Positions 43,705-52,859 are shown, counted from the first letter of the stretch. The stretch is DNA of 64,000 bases from an uncultured Sulfitobacter sp. (GCA_947492925.1 CANLOQ010000002.1:558001-622000); one strand, 5' to 3'. The notes: a model not told the origin generated them from the sequence alone. Numbers and translations are program-made.

Positions 43705-45054
43705 GTGTTGACAGGTTTGTCCAAAGTACTGGGCGGCAACAGGCTGATGGCGCGGGTAGGGCGCTCTGCCTCGTGGATCGTGTTGGGATATGGCGGAAGT
43801 CAGGCGATACGGCTGGCGTCGAACCTGATCCTGACGCGGCTTTTGTTTCCCGAAGCCTTTGGCCTCATGGCATTGATCTCTGTCGTGACGGTGGGTTTGA
43901 CGCTGTTTTCCGATGTCGGCATCGCGCCGTCGATTGCACAGTCCAAGCGCGGGGACGACCCGGATTTCCTGAATACCGCATGGACGATACAGGTGATGCG
44001 GGGGCTGACGCTCTGGGTGGCGGCTTGTCTTTTGGCCTATCCCTTTGCGTTGTTTTATGACCAGCCCGATCTGGCGCAGTATCTGCCCGTTGCGGCGCTG
44101 TCGCTGGTCGTGGCCGGGTTCAACCCCACACGGATCGAGACCGCGCATCGGCATTTGTTGATGGGGCGTCTGACGGTGCTTGATCTGCTAAGCCAGATCG
44201 TCGGCATCGTGGTGATGATTGTGCTTGCCGTGATCTGGCAGTCGGTGGCGGCCCTGGTTGTGGGCGGGGTGGCAGGAGCGGTGGCCAAGCTGGTGCTGAC
44301 GCATTTCTATCTGCCGGGGCCGCGAAACCGCTTTAGAATAGAACGCGCGGCACTGGGCGAGCTGATCACATTTGGAAAATGGATATTTCTCTCCACGGTT
44401 TTTTGGTTTTTCGCCTCTCAGGGGGATAAGGCGATTCTGGGCAAATTTCTGTCTCTTGAAACTCTTGGCATCTACAATATCGGGTATTTTCTGGCCAGTT
44501 TCCCGCTTCTGTTGGGTCTTGCTGTGACAGGCCGGGTGATGATCCCGGTCTACCGGGAAGGCGCTGATCCCAAGCGCATCGCCAAACTGCGGTATGGGTT
44601 AAGTACCGGGGTGGCGGGGCTTTTGTTGGTGATGGCGCTTCTGGGGCCGTGGCTGGTGGGCGTGCTCTATGATGACCGCTATGGGACGGCGGGTGCGATC
44701 GTGGTGGTGCTGGCGTTGGGGCTGATCCCGCAGGTCATTGGCATGACCTATGATCAGGCCGCGCTTGCGGCGGGCGACAGCAGGCGGTTCTTTATCTATA
44801 ACGCGGTGCGCTCAACCTTGCAGGTCGGTTTGCTGCTGGCAGGTGCTGTCTATGCGGGGTTGATCGGGGCCGTTGTGGGAATGAGCCTGTCGATGGCGCT
44901 GGCGCACCTGGTGCTGATCTGGCTGGCACGCGCGCATGGTGTCTGGGACGCGCGGCACGATCTTGTTTTCTTTGTGCTGGGGGGGGCAGGAACGGTTCTG
45001 ATCCTTTGGCTGCACCTTGCGCCGATCATGGCAATGATCGAAGCGACAGTCTAG
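43705..45054 (+). CDS. Wzx-like polysaccharide flippase (MOP superfamily)
   Basis: A 449-residue protein with about 12 to 14 membrane segments. Family features are ASNLILTRLLFPEAFGLMALI near residues 35-55, then DVGIAPSIAQSKRGDDPDFLNTAWTIQVMRGL, and FFASQGDKAILGKFLSLETLGIYNIGYFLASFP near residues 232-264. It moves undecaprenyl-linked repeat units across the inner membrane. The start is GTG 43705; an ATG at 43747 is an alternative. The end overlaps the converging wzz gene by 4 bp. Confidence 0.88.
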   Translation: MLTGLSKVLGGNRLMARVGRSASWIVLGYGGSQAIRLASNLILTRLLFPEAFGLMALISVVTVGLTLFSDVGIAPSIAQSKRGDDPDFLNTAWTIQVMRGLTLWVAACLLAYPFALFYDQPDLAQYLPVAALSLVVAGFNPTRIETAHRHLLMGRLTVLDLLSQIVGIVVMIVLAVIWQSVAALVVGGVAGAVAKLVLTHFYLPGPRNRFRIERAALGELITFGKWIFLSTVFWFFASQGDKAILGKFLSLETLGIYNIGYFLASFPLLLGLAVTGRVMIPVYREGADPKRIAKLRYGLSTGVAGLLLVMALLGPWLVGVLYDDRYGTAGAIVVVLALGLIPQVIGMTYDQAALAAGDSRRFFIYNAVRSTLQVGLLLAGAVYAGLIGAVVGMSLSMALAHLVLIWLARAHGVWDARHDLVFFVLGGAGTVLILWLHLAPIMAMIEATV

Positions 45055-46367
45055 CTTTTCTCCAGATCGGGATTACGCGCCAGACGGGCCGCGCGGCCCT
45101 GAAGTCCCGCCTCACTGCGATCCTGCCAGAGCTTTGCAAGCCCTTTGCGTTTGCGCGGCGGGCGCGTCTCGGGGATGGACACGACCGGCATCAGACCGGT
45201 TTCGCGCTGCATCTGCCGGGCGGTCCGGATGACCGGGCGGCGCAGCTCCATCAGAAATGCAAGGATAAGCCCCAGCACACCCGAAGCCATAACACCCATG
45301 ATCACGCGCTTTTTGCGGCTCATTGACACCGGGTATTCCGGCACGCGGGCTTCTTCCAGCGTGATAAAGCGCTCGCCCCGTGCCGCATTTTCCAGCGTAA
45401 AGCCCACCTCTGCTTCGCTGCGGCGGGTCGAGATCACGTCGAGCTGACCGCGCAACTGTGTCATGCGGCGTTCAAATTCCGCAAGCGTGCGCTCGACTTC
45501 CGGGCGGGTTTCGATGCTGGCACTCAGGTCCGCGCGGCGGTCCTGCAAAAGCTGGCGCTGGGTGGTCAGGCTGTCCAAAAGACGGGTCAGTTCTTCTTCC
45601 TGCCGCTCGACCGTGGCGGCACGGGTACTGCCGCTGCGGTCAATGTTCTGCAAGGCAAGCTGCGCGGTGATAATCTCGCGGTCCAGCTCCAGCAGGGCAT
45701 CGTTCAGGCTACCCAGTTCAGAGCGGCGAAATTCAAGGCTGCCTTCGATTGAGATATCGTTTGCACCGCGAAAGGCGGACAATGCGGCTTCTTGTTGTGC
45801 AATTTCGGCCAGCAGAACGTCTTCCTGTTCCTGAAAAAACTCCAGTGTCTCGCGGGTTTGTTCACGGCGTTGCCGTGCAGCCATCGTGCGCGTTTCATCG
45901 GCAAAGGCATGGGCAATCGCCTGCGCTTTTTCGGGGTCGTCCATCTCGGCTGTGATGGTCAGAACTGCGATGGCACCATCATCGGCAAACCCTTCGCGCA
46001 CGGCTGCCACACCTGTGATTGAGACTGAACGGCGCAGCAGATCGACCTTTTCGGACATCCGAAGGGCCACAAGATTGTCGTAAAGGTCGAATTCGTTGAT
46101 AAGGCTTTCCAGATTGGACCGCGCCATCAATTGTTGTTCAATCAGCTGCAGACGCCGCGCGGCGGAACCTTCGACCGTTGAGCGCGCCAGATCGTCCGAA
46201 ATCTTGGGCTGTTCCACCTGAATGACTTCGGTGGATTGGTACACATGCGGCACCGACAGCGCCCAGAAGACAGAGCCAAAGCAGCCCGCAATGACAACAG
46301 CCGAAATCAGCCCCACCCGACGGCGCAGCATGTCCAGAAAATCAGCCAGAGAATAGATCGGACCCAT
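45051..46367 (-). CDS. Wzz-type chain-length determinant / Wzc N-terminal-like protein
   Basis: A 438-residue inner-membrane protein controlling polysaccharide chain length and export. Two membrane helices, VGLISAVVIAGCFGSVFWAL (about 18-37) and VIMGVMASGVLGLILAFLMEL (about 365-385), flank a large periplasmic region with long coiled coils (about 150-340: heptads such as QEQEDVLLAEIAQQEAALSAF). The Wzz proline motif region before helix 2 reads EEARVPEYPVSMSRKK. A cytoplasmic tail of about 50 residues follows, without a kinase domain. The kinase-like partner is the separate 46500-47429 gene, as in Gram-positive CpsC/CpsD pairs. Start ATG 46367. Confidence 0.88.
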   Translation of the reverse strand: MGPIYSLADFLDMLRRRVGLISAVVIAGCFGSVFWALSVPHVYQSTEVIQVEQPKISDDLARSTVEGSAARRLQLIEQQLMARSNLESLINEFDLYDNLVALRMSEKVDLLRRSVSITGVAAVREGFADDGAIAVLTITAEMDDPEKAQAIAHAFADETRTMAARQRREQTRETLEFFQEQEDVLLAEIAQQEAALSAFRGANDISIEGSLEFRRSELGSLNDALLELDREIITAQLALQNIDRSGSTRAATVERQEEELTRLLDSLTTQRQLLQDRRADLSASIETRPEVERTLAEFERRMTQLRGQLDVISTRRSEAEVGFTLENAARGERFITLEEARVPEYPVSMSRKKRVIMGVMASGVLGLILAFLMELRRPVIRTARQMQRETGLMPVVSIPETRPPRKRKGLAKLWQDRSEAGLQGRAARLARNPDLEKS

Positions 46368-46385
46368 GTGCTTTGCGTACCCCGT

Positions 46386-46420
46386 TCAAAACACCCCGAT
46401 GGCCTTGTGGCTCTCGGGGT
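46386..46420 (-). terminator. Terminator or attenuator between cpsD-like and wzz genes
   Basis: Arms ACCCCGA (46393-46399) and TCGGGGT (46414-46420) enclose a second short stem, and on the minus strand the hairpin is followed by TTTT. It lies about 80 bp past the cpsD-like stop and about 20 bp before the wzz start. Confidence 0.6.
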
Positions 46421-46499
46421 ATGCCGCTCAAATCACAACAATTTGGCTATTATAGGGCATATCTGCAAGAAACGGCAGGGGATGCACCGTCGCAGGGGC

Positions 46500-47429
46500 T
46501 TAGCCGTAGCGCGGGATCGAATTCGCGCGTGCCCGGTTGAGCACTACACCCAAAAGCGGCACCTGACCGTCCAGCATACGCTCGCATTCCATCAGCTCGC
46601 GTCCCATTGTTTGCGTGCCATCCGACACCAGCAAAACTCCGTCCAGATGCGGTAGAAATGCGGATACATCGTCATGTGCCAGCATCGCGGGCATGTCATA
46701 GATCACCAGCTCAGGCTGCAACGCGGCGCGCATACGCTCAAGCGTGTGGGCTGTTGCCGCTGCCTGCAGCGTTTCGGCGGCATTGGCATCGGGGGCCGCG
46801 TTCAGACCCAGCGCAAGCGTGTCACTTACCCGCACCATGTGATCGCCCGCCGGAATATGGCCCCCCAGAAAGTCGCTCATCGTGCTGCCGGTCGACACAT
46901 CCAATGCTGTGGCGATGCCCGGCTGACGCAGGTTGAAATCCATCAACACCGTGCGTGACCCCTGAATGCGCGACAGGCTCAGCGCAAGGTTCACGGCAGT
47001 AAAGGTGGTGCCACATCCCGAGGTGGGCGCGGTGATGGCAATATTGGTCCATCCGTGTTCCTGCGTTGTCTGGCGCAGACGGGTACGCAGCAAATCAAAC
47101 GCACGAACGGAGCTTGTTTCGCGGTTGGCATCAACCACGGGCAGGGCGGTTGGGCCTGCTTTCTTGCGCGTGCCCGCCTCAATCGTCGACAACTCATGCC
47201 AGCGGGGCAGGCTTGGGTCGGGAACATACCGACCCTCATAAGGCGCGACCTGTGAGTGCACGGCCGGGGCCGCCTTGACCGGCTCATCAGCCGCAGGCTG
47301 CACGACAAGCGCACGGCGCGGGCGAATGCTGTGGCGCAGGCCAGATGGCGCGACCCGATGAGGCGCGACAGGAGCGTTTTCGCCCGTCAGATCATTTTGG
47401 AGGTCGTCGTAGGCGTAGATATCACGCAT
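46500..47429 (-). CDS. CpsD/CapB-like ATPase with altered Walker A
   Basis: A 309-residue MinD/BY-kinase-fold protein of exopolysaccharide loci. A long Pro/Ala-rich N-terminal part (about 110 residues) precedes the ATPase: NIAITAPTSGCGTTFTAVNLA with Walker A at about 134-142, then TVLMDFNLRQPG (Walker A'), and LVIYDMPAM (Walker B). The Walker A Lys of the family (GCGKT) is Thr141 here, and the second Asp of Walker A' is Asn. No Tyr-rich tail is present; the C terminus ends RANSIPRYG. Kinase activity is therefore doubtful, and it may act as a scaffold. The start ATG 47429 has a strong AAGGAGG site; the frame extends 9 codons upstream. Confidence 0.85.
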   Translation of the reverse strand: MRDIYAYDDLQNDLTGENAPVAPHRVAPSGLRHSIRPRRALVVQPAADEPVKAAPAVHSQVAPYEGRYVPDPSLPRWHELSTIEAGTRKKAGPTALPVVDANRETSSVRAFDLLRTRLRQTTQEHGWTNIAITAPTSGCGTTFTAVNLALSLSRIQGSRTVLMDFNLRQPGIATALDVSTGSTMSDFLGGHIPAGDHMVRVSDTLALGLNAAPDANAAETLQAAATAHTLERMRAALQPELVIYDMPAMLAHDDVSAFLPHLDGVLLVSDGTQTMGRELMECERMLDGQVPLLGVVLNRARANSIPRYG

Positions 47430-47503
47430 ACCTTCCTCCTTCGGTAATTTGGCCATAAGCCAATACTACACTCATTGCGCTTGGGTAAACAACGTCCCGC
47501 ATG

Positions 47504-48250
47504 TCAGTGACCTGTCGGGCGCAGAACCACGCCGATTGTTTTAACAAGGATTGTTAGGTCCATCTTGAACGTCAGGGCGCGCACATAGGCCCCGTCGACT
47601 TCTGTCCGGTAGGTAAAACGTGACGCATTGCGCGCCGAGACCTGCCACAAACCGGTGATGCCGGGTTTGACCGCGTTGTAATACTGCGGGTCGCCGTACA
47701 TCTCCAGTTGGTCGGGCAACATCGGACGCGGACCGACAAGGCTCATGTCACCAATCAGAACATTGAAAAGTTGGGGTAATTCGTCCAGCGATGTCTTGCG
47801 CAGCAGGGCACCCAACCGGGTTACCCGAGGATCGTTTCGCAGTTTTTGCAGTTCATCCCATTCCCGACGCGCAGCAGGATCGGTATCCAGCACCTGCTGC
47901 AAGACAGCATCGGCGTTGCGCACCATCGTGCGCAGTTTGAGAATGGCAAAGCGTTTGCCACCTTTGCCAAGACGGTCCTGAGTATAGAACGGATTGCCCC
48001 CCTCAAGCCAAAGCGCGACGGCACACAGGCCGATGATCGGCAGTGAAAATGGCAGGGTGAGCAGGACAAAAAGCACGTCCAGCACCCGCTTGATCAGATC
48101 CCGGTATAGATAAATCGGAGCCGGCTTTGCGGCCAGCGCTGCATCCCAGACCCGGCTGGGCTGTACGTAGCCGTAGCCAGCCGCCTGCGCGGGGCGCGCG
48201 GCGAAAGGCATCAGGCCCATCGGGACCGGTTCCGTCACTGTATCTTTCAT
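47504..48250 (-). CDS. ExoY-like undecaprenyl-phosphate sugar phosphotransferase
   Basis: A 248-residue initiating transferase. One N-terminal helix (VLDVLFVLLTLPFSLPIIGLCAVALWL) is followed by the catalytic domain: GGNPFYTQDRLGKGGKRFAILKLRTM near residues 79-104, then RKTSLDELPQLFNVLIGDMSLVGPRPMLP near residues 151-179, and GITGLWQVSARN. It moves a sugar phosphate from a nucleotide sugar to undecaprenyl phosphate at the cytoplasmic membrane, starting each repeat unit. Its short length matches ExoY/PssA and not full WbaP. It is upstream of the cpsD-like gene on the same strand (74 bp). The ribosome site is folded in a hairpin at 48252-48269. Confidence 0.93.
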   Translation of the reverse strand: MKDTVTEPVPMGLMPFAARPAQAAGYGYVQPSRVWDAALAAKPAPIYLYRDLIKRVLDVLFVLLTLPFSLPIIGLCAVALWLEGGNPFYTQDRLGKGGKRFAILKLRTMVRNADAVLQQVLDTDPAARREWDELQKLRNDPRVTRLGALLRKTSLDELPQLFNVLIGDMSLVGPRPMLPDQLEMYGDPQYYNAVKPGITGLWQVSARNASRFTYRTEVDGAYVRALTFKMDLTILVKTIGVVLRPTGH

Positions 48251-48796
48251 TTTAACCCCCCAGGGTTAAGTCAACAAACACAACATCCGTGCATCACCGA
48301 TGCCCGTTTACTCTTTCACTGTCCGCACTGCTTGGAGGAATGCCCGGGCGGCAGCCAAGACGAGGTTCCTTTACAGCACTTTCGCCGGAACTCACAAGAA
48401 ACATAGCGTCAACTTGTTGCCATATTTGGGTGCAAATGCGGCGGTTGGTGCAGGCGATGCAGCAATCTTGGCCCAACATTATCATTTTTCTGCCATATTT
48501 CGCGGGGAATTCTCGAAACAGTTTGTTTCATATGACGTTTGCGCACAGTTGGAGCACGCCGTCGGGATTGTTTACAAATTTCTTATTGTTCAACGCTTTA
48601 TTCCCTTTTGGCGGGAATTTGCCGCTTTGATACTGTCGAAACGTCGCAGCTTGCCAAGGCGGCACCGATGGTGAACCGCCTCAATGAAGGCGAATCAGTG
48701 CGGCTTGCACCTGTATCCAATGCAAAGTGTCGGCGGCGCTGGCTATTTCAGCCCACGTCTACGAAACTGAGGATAGGGCCGGCGTCGCCGCGGTCC
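48251..48796 (-). other. Long 5' region of the exoY-like gene
   Basis: 546 bp without a convincing gene. It is more AT-rich than the flanks and probably holds the promoter and leader for the exopolysaccharide genes. A split palindrome ATTCCC-N7-GGGAAT (48600-48618) may be a regulator site. Open frames on the plus strand use rare Arg codons and show no family pattern. Confidence 0.45.
48252..48269 (-). promoter_or_regulatory. Hairpin covering the exoY-like ribosome site
   Basis: On the minus strand TTAACCC and GGGTTAA pair perfectly around a 4-nt loop. The G-rich ribosome site (GGGGGG) lies in the loop and 3' arm, 5 bp before the ATG. The fold could limit translation until opened. Confidence 0.5.
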
Positions 48797-49759
48797 TTAA
48801 TCTGCCATGTGGCAGGCGACACGCGCACCGCGCAGATCGCGCATCTGCGGGCGTTCGGCCTTGCAAATGTCAGCGGCAAGGGGGCAGCGCGGATGGTATG
48901 CACACCCCGAGGGCGGATTGATCGGATCGGGTATCTCACCCGTGGGTGGCGGCACGTCACGGCCGAATTCACCCAGCTTGGGCGCGGCGTCCAGCAGCAT
49001 CTGTGTGTAGGGATGTTTAGGGTCTTCAAACAATTCATTCGGCGCAGCTTCTTCGACCAGACGGCCCAGATAAAGCACGCCAACCCGGTCGGAGATGTGC
49101 TGCACCACCGTCAGATCATGGCTGATAAAGAGATACGTCAGGCCCAGATCATCCTTGAGATCACTCATCAGATTCAGCACCTGCGCCTGAACAGAGACAT
49201 CAAGTGCGCTGGTCGGCTCATCGCAAACGATCAAACGCGGCTCTGACGCAAGGGCACGCGCAATGCAGATCCGCTGGCGTTGACCGCCCGAAAACTCATG
49301 GGGGAACTTACCGGCGTCGCGGGCGGACAGACCTACCTTTTCCAGAAGCTCTTCGGCCATGCCTTTCGTTTCTCCGCCACGTGCGGCGACGGGTTCAACG
49401 ATGATGTCCCTCACCCGCCAGCGCGGGTTGAGCGACGCAAAAGGGTCCTGAAAGATCATTTGAATATCGGCGCGCACGGCATCGACGCGCGCCGCATCCG
49501 TTTCGCGCGACAGGTCAACGTCACGAATTTTAACTGACCCTTCGGTGGGCGGCAGCAGACCCACCAGCATTTTGCCGATGGTCGATTTGCCTGACCCGGA
49601 TTCCCCGACCAGCGAATAAACGGTTTTTTCCGCAATCTCGAACGACACATCGCTTACGGCGGTCAGATACGCCTTTTCGCGCCGTTCGATCACGCGGTTC
49701 AACCAGGGTTTCGACACGTCGAAGATGCGCGTCAGATTGGCAACGGAGACAAGAGCCAT
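48797..49759 (-). CDS. Dipeptide/oligopeptide ABC transporter ATPase (DppF/OppF)
   Basis: A 320-residue ATPase powering peptide-type import at the inner membrane. Motifs: Walker A GESGSGKST near residues 52-60, FSGGQRQRI signature, Walker B LIVCDEPTSALD, and the C-terminal oligo_HPY domain with GCAYHPRCPLAADICKAERPQM near the end. The extra CPxC-like Cys cluster in that domain is usual in the family. The start ATG overlaps the upstream dppD stop (ATGA at 49757-49761). It is the last gene of a dppBCDF-type operon. Transported substrate is unknown. Confidence 0.92.
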   Translation of the reverse strand: MALVSVANLTRIFDVSKPWLNRVIERREKAYLTAVSDVSFEIAEKTVYSLVGESGSGKSTIGKMLVGLLPPTEGSVKIRDVDLSRETDAARVDAVRADIQMIFQDPFASLNPRWRVRDIIVEPVAARGGETKGMAEELLEKVGLSARDAGKFPHEFSGGQRQRICIARALASEPRLIVCDEPTSALDVSVQAQVLNLMSDLKDDLGLTYLFISHDLTVVQHISDRVGVLYLGRLVEEAAPNELFEDPKHPYTQMLLDAAPKLGEFGRDVPPPTGEIPDPINPPSGCAYHPRCPLAADICKAERPQMRDLRGARVACHMAD

Positions 49760-50736
49760 CAGGCGACCTTTTCGGCGTGGGGCAGGGGAAAGTGACAGGC
49801 AGCACCCTGCGCGTCCAGCGCCGGGGCCGGATCAGCGCGGCACGGACCCTGCGCAAAAGGACAGCGCGGATGAAAGGCACAGCCGGTGGGCAGGCTGTCG
49901 AGCCGCGGCATCGCACCGGGGATCTGGTGCAAACGGTCTTTGCCGCGAGAGGCGAGCGGGGTCGAACCCATCAGCCCGTCCGTGTAGGGATGGCGCGGCG
50001 TGGTCAAAACGTCTCTGACACTGCCCAATTCGGCCAGTTTACCCGCATACATCACCGCGACACGGTCAGCGGCCTCGGCAATGACACCCATGTCGTGGGT
50101 GATCAGCATGACGGCGGTGCCGCGTTCCTTGCAGAGGTTTTTCAAAAGCGCGATGATCTGCGCCTGCACGGAGACATCAAGCGCCGTTGTCGGCTCGTCC
50201 GCAATAATCAGGCTGGGTTCGGCGCACAGCGCAAGTGCAATCACCACACGCTGACGCATGCCGCCGGAGAATTCATGCGGATAGGAATTGATCCGCTCGG
50301 CCGCTCCGGGGATGCCCACCTCGTCCAGTGCCGCCACGGCGCGCCTTTCAGCCTCCGACCGGCTCACATCAAGATGGGCGAGGATCGTTTCGGTCAGTTG
50401 ATCCCCGATCCGCAAAAGCGGGTTGAGGGATGTCAGCGGGTCCTGAAACACCATCCCGATATCCTTGCCCCGCAGACGGCGCATGGCATCGCCCTTCAGG
50501 TGGTCGATGCGGGTGCCGTTTACGTGAATTTCGCCTTTGGCAATGCGGGCAGGCGGGGAGAGGAGTCCGATGACCGCATTGCCGGCCATAGATTTACCCG
50601 CACCGGATTCGCCGACGATTCCTAGGATTTCACCCGGCGCGATGTCGTAGCTGATCCCGTCCACTGGCCGCAGAATGCCGTGGCGCGTGGGGATTTCGAC
50701 GGTGAGGTCGCGGATGGAGAGGACGGGTTGGGTCAT
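49759..50736 (-). CDS. Dipeptide/oligopeptide ABC transporter ATPase (DppD/OppD)
   Basis: A 325-residue partner ATPase with LSIRDLTVEIPTRHGILRPVDG, Walker A GESGAGKSM near residues 40-48, FSGGMRQRV signature, Walker B LIIADEPTTALD, and a C-terminal CAFHPRCPFAQGPC block of the oligo_HPY domain. It forms the ATPase heterodimer with DppF. It follows the dppC-type permease gene by 43 bp. The Walker A ending in Met in place of Thr/Ser after GKS is common in OppD. Substrate is unknown. Confidence 0.92.
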   Translation of the reverse strand: MTQPVLSIRDLTVEIPTRHGILRPVDGISYDIAPGEILGIVGESGAGKSMAGNAVIGLLSPPARIAKGEIHVNGTRIDHLKGDAMRRLRGKDIGMVFQDPLTSLNPLLRIGDQLTETILAHLDVSRSEAERRAVAALDEVGIPGAAERINSYPHEFSGGMRQRVVIALALCAEPSLIIADEPTTALDVSVQAQIIALLKNLCKERGTAVMLITHDMGVIAEAADRVAVMYAGKLAELGSVRDVLTTPRHPYTDGLMGSTPLASRGKDRLHQIPGAMPRLDSLPTGCAFHPRCPFAQGPCRADPAPALDAQGAACHFPLPHAEKVA

Positions 50737-50779
50737 GTAAAGATACCACCGAGCGCCTTGTTAGCGGTTGTGTTCGAAT

Positions 50780-51742
50780 TCATCTCAGCCTCGGGTTCAG
50801 CGCATCGCGCAGCCAGTCGCCCAGCAGGTTCACCGACAGGGCCAAAGCCAGCAATGTCATCGCCGGGAACAGCAAAATCCACCATTCGCCGGAAAACAAG
50901 AAGCCTTGCCCGATGCGGATAAGCGTGCCCAGTGACGGTTGTGTGGGTGGAGCGCCGACGCCGAGAAAGCTCAAGGTCGCCTCTGCAATGATCGCCAGCG
51001 CGAGCGAGATCGTGGCGATGACCAGCACAGGTGACAGGACGTTGGGGAGAATATGCTTGAGCATGATCGCAGGCGAGGTGCGCCCAATCAGACGGGCGGC
51101 CTGCACGTATTCCTTGTTCTTTTCCACCAGCGTCGCCCCTCGGACAACGCGCGCGAATTGCACCCAATCGCTTAGCCCTATGGCGATGATCAGCACCCAG
51201 ATCGCCATTTGGTCGCGGTATTCAACCGGCGTGATCCCCTTGGCGATGCCAAAGATCAGCATGGCCACAAGGATCGCGGGAAAGGTCAGCTGCACATCGG
51301 CAACGCGCATGATGATCGTCTCTGTCCAGCCGCCCAGATACCCCGCCAGCAGGCCCAGCGTGATGCCCAGCACCATCGCAAAAAGCACGGCAGCGGCCCC
51401 TACGAACAGCGATATCCGCATGCCGTAAAGGATGGTCGAGAACACGTCGCGCCCCTGATCGTCGGTGCCAAGCCAGAAGGTATCACCCGTGAACGCATTG
51501 GGCGTCATCGGGGCGGAAAAGCCGTTCATCAGGTTCAAGGAAGCGGGATCAAACGGGTTGTAGGGCGCTATGAGCGGGGCAAAGACCGCCGCCAGCACCA
51601 TCAGCGCGACGACCGCAAAGGACACCACTGCGACAGGAGAGCGTTTGAAGGTGTACATGAAATCGGACTGCCACCAAAGCGACAGACGGGACGGATCTTT
51701 GACCGCGATGGGCGCGTCGGGGGGCATGGATTGATCTGTCAT
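50780..51742 (-). CDS. Peptide ABC transporter permease (DppC/OppC)
   Basis: A 320-residue inner-membrane permease. The N-terminal OppC_N segment is SPVAVVSFAVVALMVLAAVFAPLIAPYNPF, followed by FWLGTDDQGRDVFSTILYGMRISLFVG near residues 88-115. The EAA loop (EYVQAARLIGRTSPAIMLKHILPN, about 212-235) docks to the ATPases. It is one base from the dppB-type stop. Membrane helices number about six. Start ATG 51742. Confidence 0.92.
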   Translation of the reverse strand: MTDQSMPPDAPIAVKDPSRLSLWWQSDFMYTFKRSPVAVVSFAVVALMVLAAVFAPLIAPYNPFDPASLNLMNGFSAPMTPNAFTGDTFWLGTDDQGRDVFSTILYGMRISLFVGAAAVLFAMVLGITLGLLAGYLGGWTETIIMRVADVQLTFPAILVAMLIFGIAKGITPVEYRDQMAIWVLIIAIGLSDWVQFARVVRGATLVEKNKEYVQAARLIGRTSPAIMLKHILPNVLSPVLVIATISLALAIIAEATLSFLGVGAPPTQPSLGTLIRIGQGFLFSGEWWILLFPAMTLLALALSVNLLGDWLRDALNPRLR

Positions 51743-51743
51743 G

Positions 51744-52724
51744 TCAGTGCGCCTTGGTCCGGTCCGCGCGCAGACGCGGGTCGATGGAGAAATACAGAAG
51801 GTCGACGATCAGGTTGATGCCCACGAACATGACCGAGATCAGCATGAGATATGCGGCCATTACGGGGATATCGACGAATTGGATCGCGTTGATGAACAGA
51901 AGGCCGACACCGGGCCATTGGAACACTGTTTCGGTGATGATGGCGAAGGCGATGATGCTGCCCAGTTGCAGGCCCGTAACTGTGATCACGGGAACAAGGG
52001 TGTTCTTTAAAGCATGGCGGAAGTTTACCGCACGGTCGCGCAGGCCACGGGCGCGGGCAAAGCGGATATAGTCCTGCCGCAGCACTTCCAGCATTTCGGA
52101 GCGCACAAGGCGCATGATCAGTGTCATTTGGTAAAGACCAAGGGTGATGGAAGGCAGGATCAGTGCCTTGAGGCCGCTTTCGGTCAGGAAACCCGTGGTC
52201 CAGCCGCCTACCTGCACCGTGTCACCCCTGCCAAAGCTCGGCAACCATCCCAACTCTACCGAGAACAGATAGATCAACAGGATGCCGATAAGGAATGTCG
52301 GAAGTGAAACGCCGATCAGCGACAGGGACATGATGGCATTCGCGGCAAACCCATCCCGTCTGATCGCAGTAAAGACCCCCAGACCAATGCCGATGGCAAT
52401 GGCAAGGAAACCGGACACAGCGGCGAGTTCCAGCGTGGCGGGTGCCCGTTCCATCAGGATATCCGACACGGGCCGCCCCTGACGGTAGCTGACACCAAAG
52501 TTGCCTTGCACCGCCCCACCCAGAAATTTGACATATTGCACCGGAAACGGCTGATCGAGGCCCAGTTGCGTGCGCAGGCGTTCAATGTCCGCCTGCGTGC
52601 GTTCCTGCCCCAGCATGTTGTCGATGGGATCACCCACAAAGCGGAACATGGAAAAGGCCACCGCCCCTACGATCAGAAGGACAAGGGCGGATTGGGCAAT
52701 GCGTTGAATGATATAGGCCAGCAT
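51744..52724 (-). CDS. Peptide ABC transporter permease (DppB/OppB)
   Basis: A 326-residue permease: MLAYIIQRIAQSALVLLIVGAVAFSMFRFVGDP at the start, then LGLDQPFPVQYVKFLGGAVQGNFGVSYRQGRPV (the DppB periplasmic block near residues 53-85), and an EAA-type segment YIRFARARGLRDRAVNFRHALKN near residues 213-235. The start is ATG 52724 by family N terminus, although the frame is open to 52850. It is the first gene of the dppBCDF cassette. The nearest binding-protein genes (56169-57728 and 58376-59956) are separated from it by two unrelated genes and a terminator. Confidence 0.9.
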   Translation of the reverse strand: MLAYIIQRIAQSALVLLIVGAVAFSMFRFVGDPIDNMLGQERTQADIERLRTQLGLDQPFPVQYVKFLGGAVQGNFGVSYRQGRPVSDILMERAPATLELAAVSGFLAIAIGIGLGVFTAIRRDGFAANAIMSLSLIGVSLPTFLIGILLIYLFSVELGWLPSFGRGDTVQVGGWTTGFLTESGLKALILPSITLGLYQMTLIMRLVRSEMLEVLRQDYIRFARARGLRDRAVNFRHALKNTLVPVITVTGLQLGSIIAFAIITETVFQWPGVGLLFINAIQFVDIPVMAAYLMLISVMFVGINLIVDLLYFSIDPRLRADRTKAH

Positions 52725-52859
52725 TTCATTAGCAGACAGTGCGCGGGCGGCGGGGTCAAGAGCGGGGCAGGGGTTAATGTGTGGCGAACGGAATTTGTGA
52801 CGTGTGGGCAAGCAGGGCGTGCCGGTCCGCGTCGCTTCCTGCCCGTTCACAACAAAGCT

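Noticed and set aside
48289-48674. Two plus-strand open frames of 113 and 124 codons in the exoY-like upstream region
   Set aside because: They overlap each other in different frames, use Arg codons AGG/AGA that neighbouring genes avoid, have no ribosome site and no family pattern. Treated as noncoding leader.
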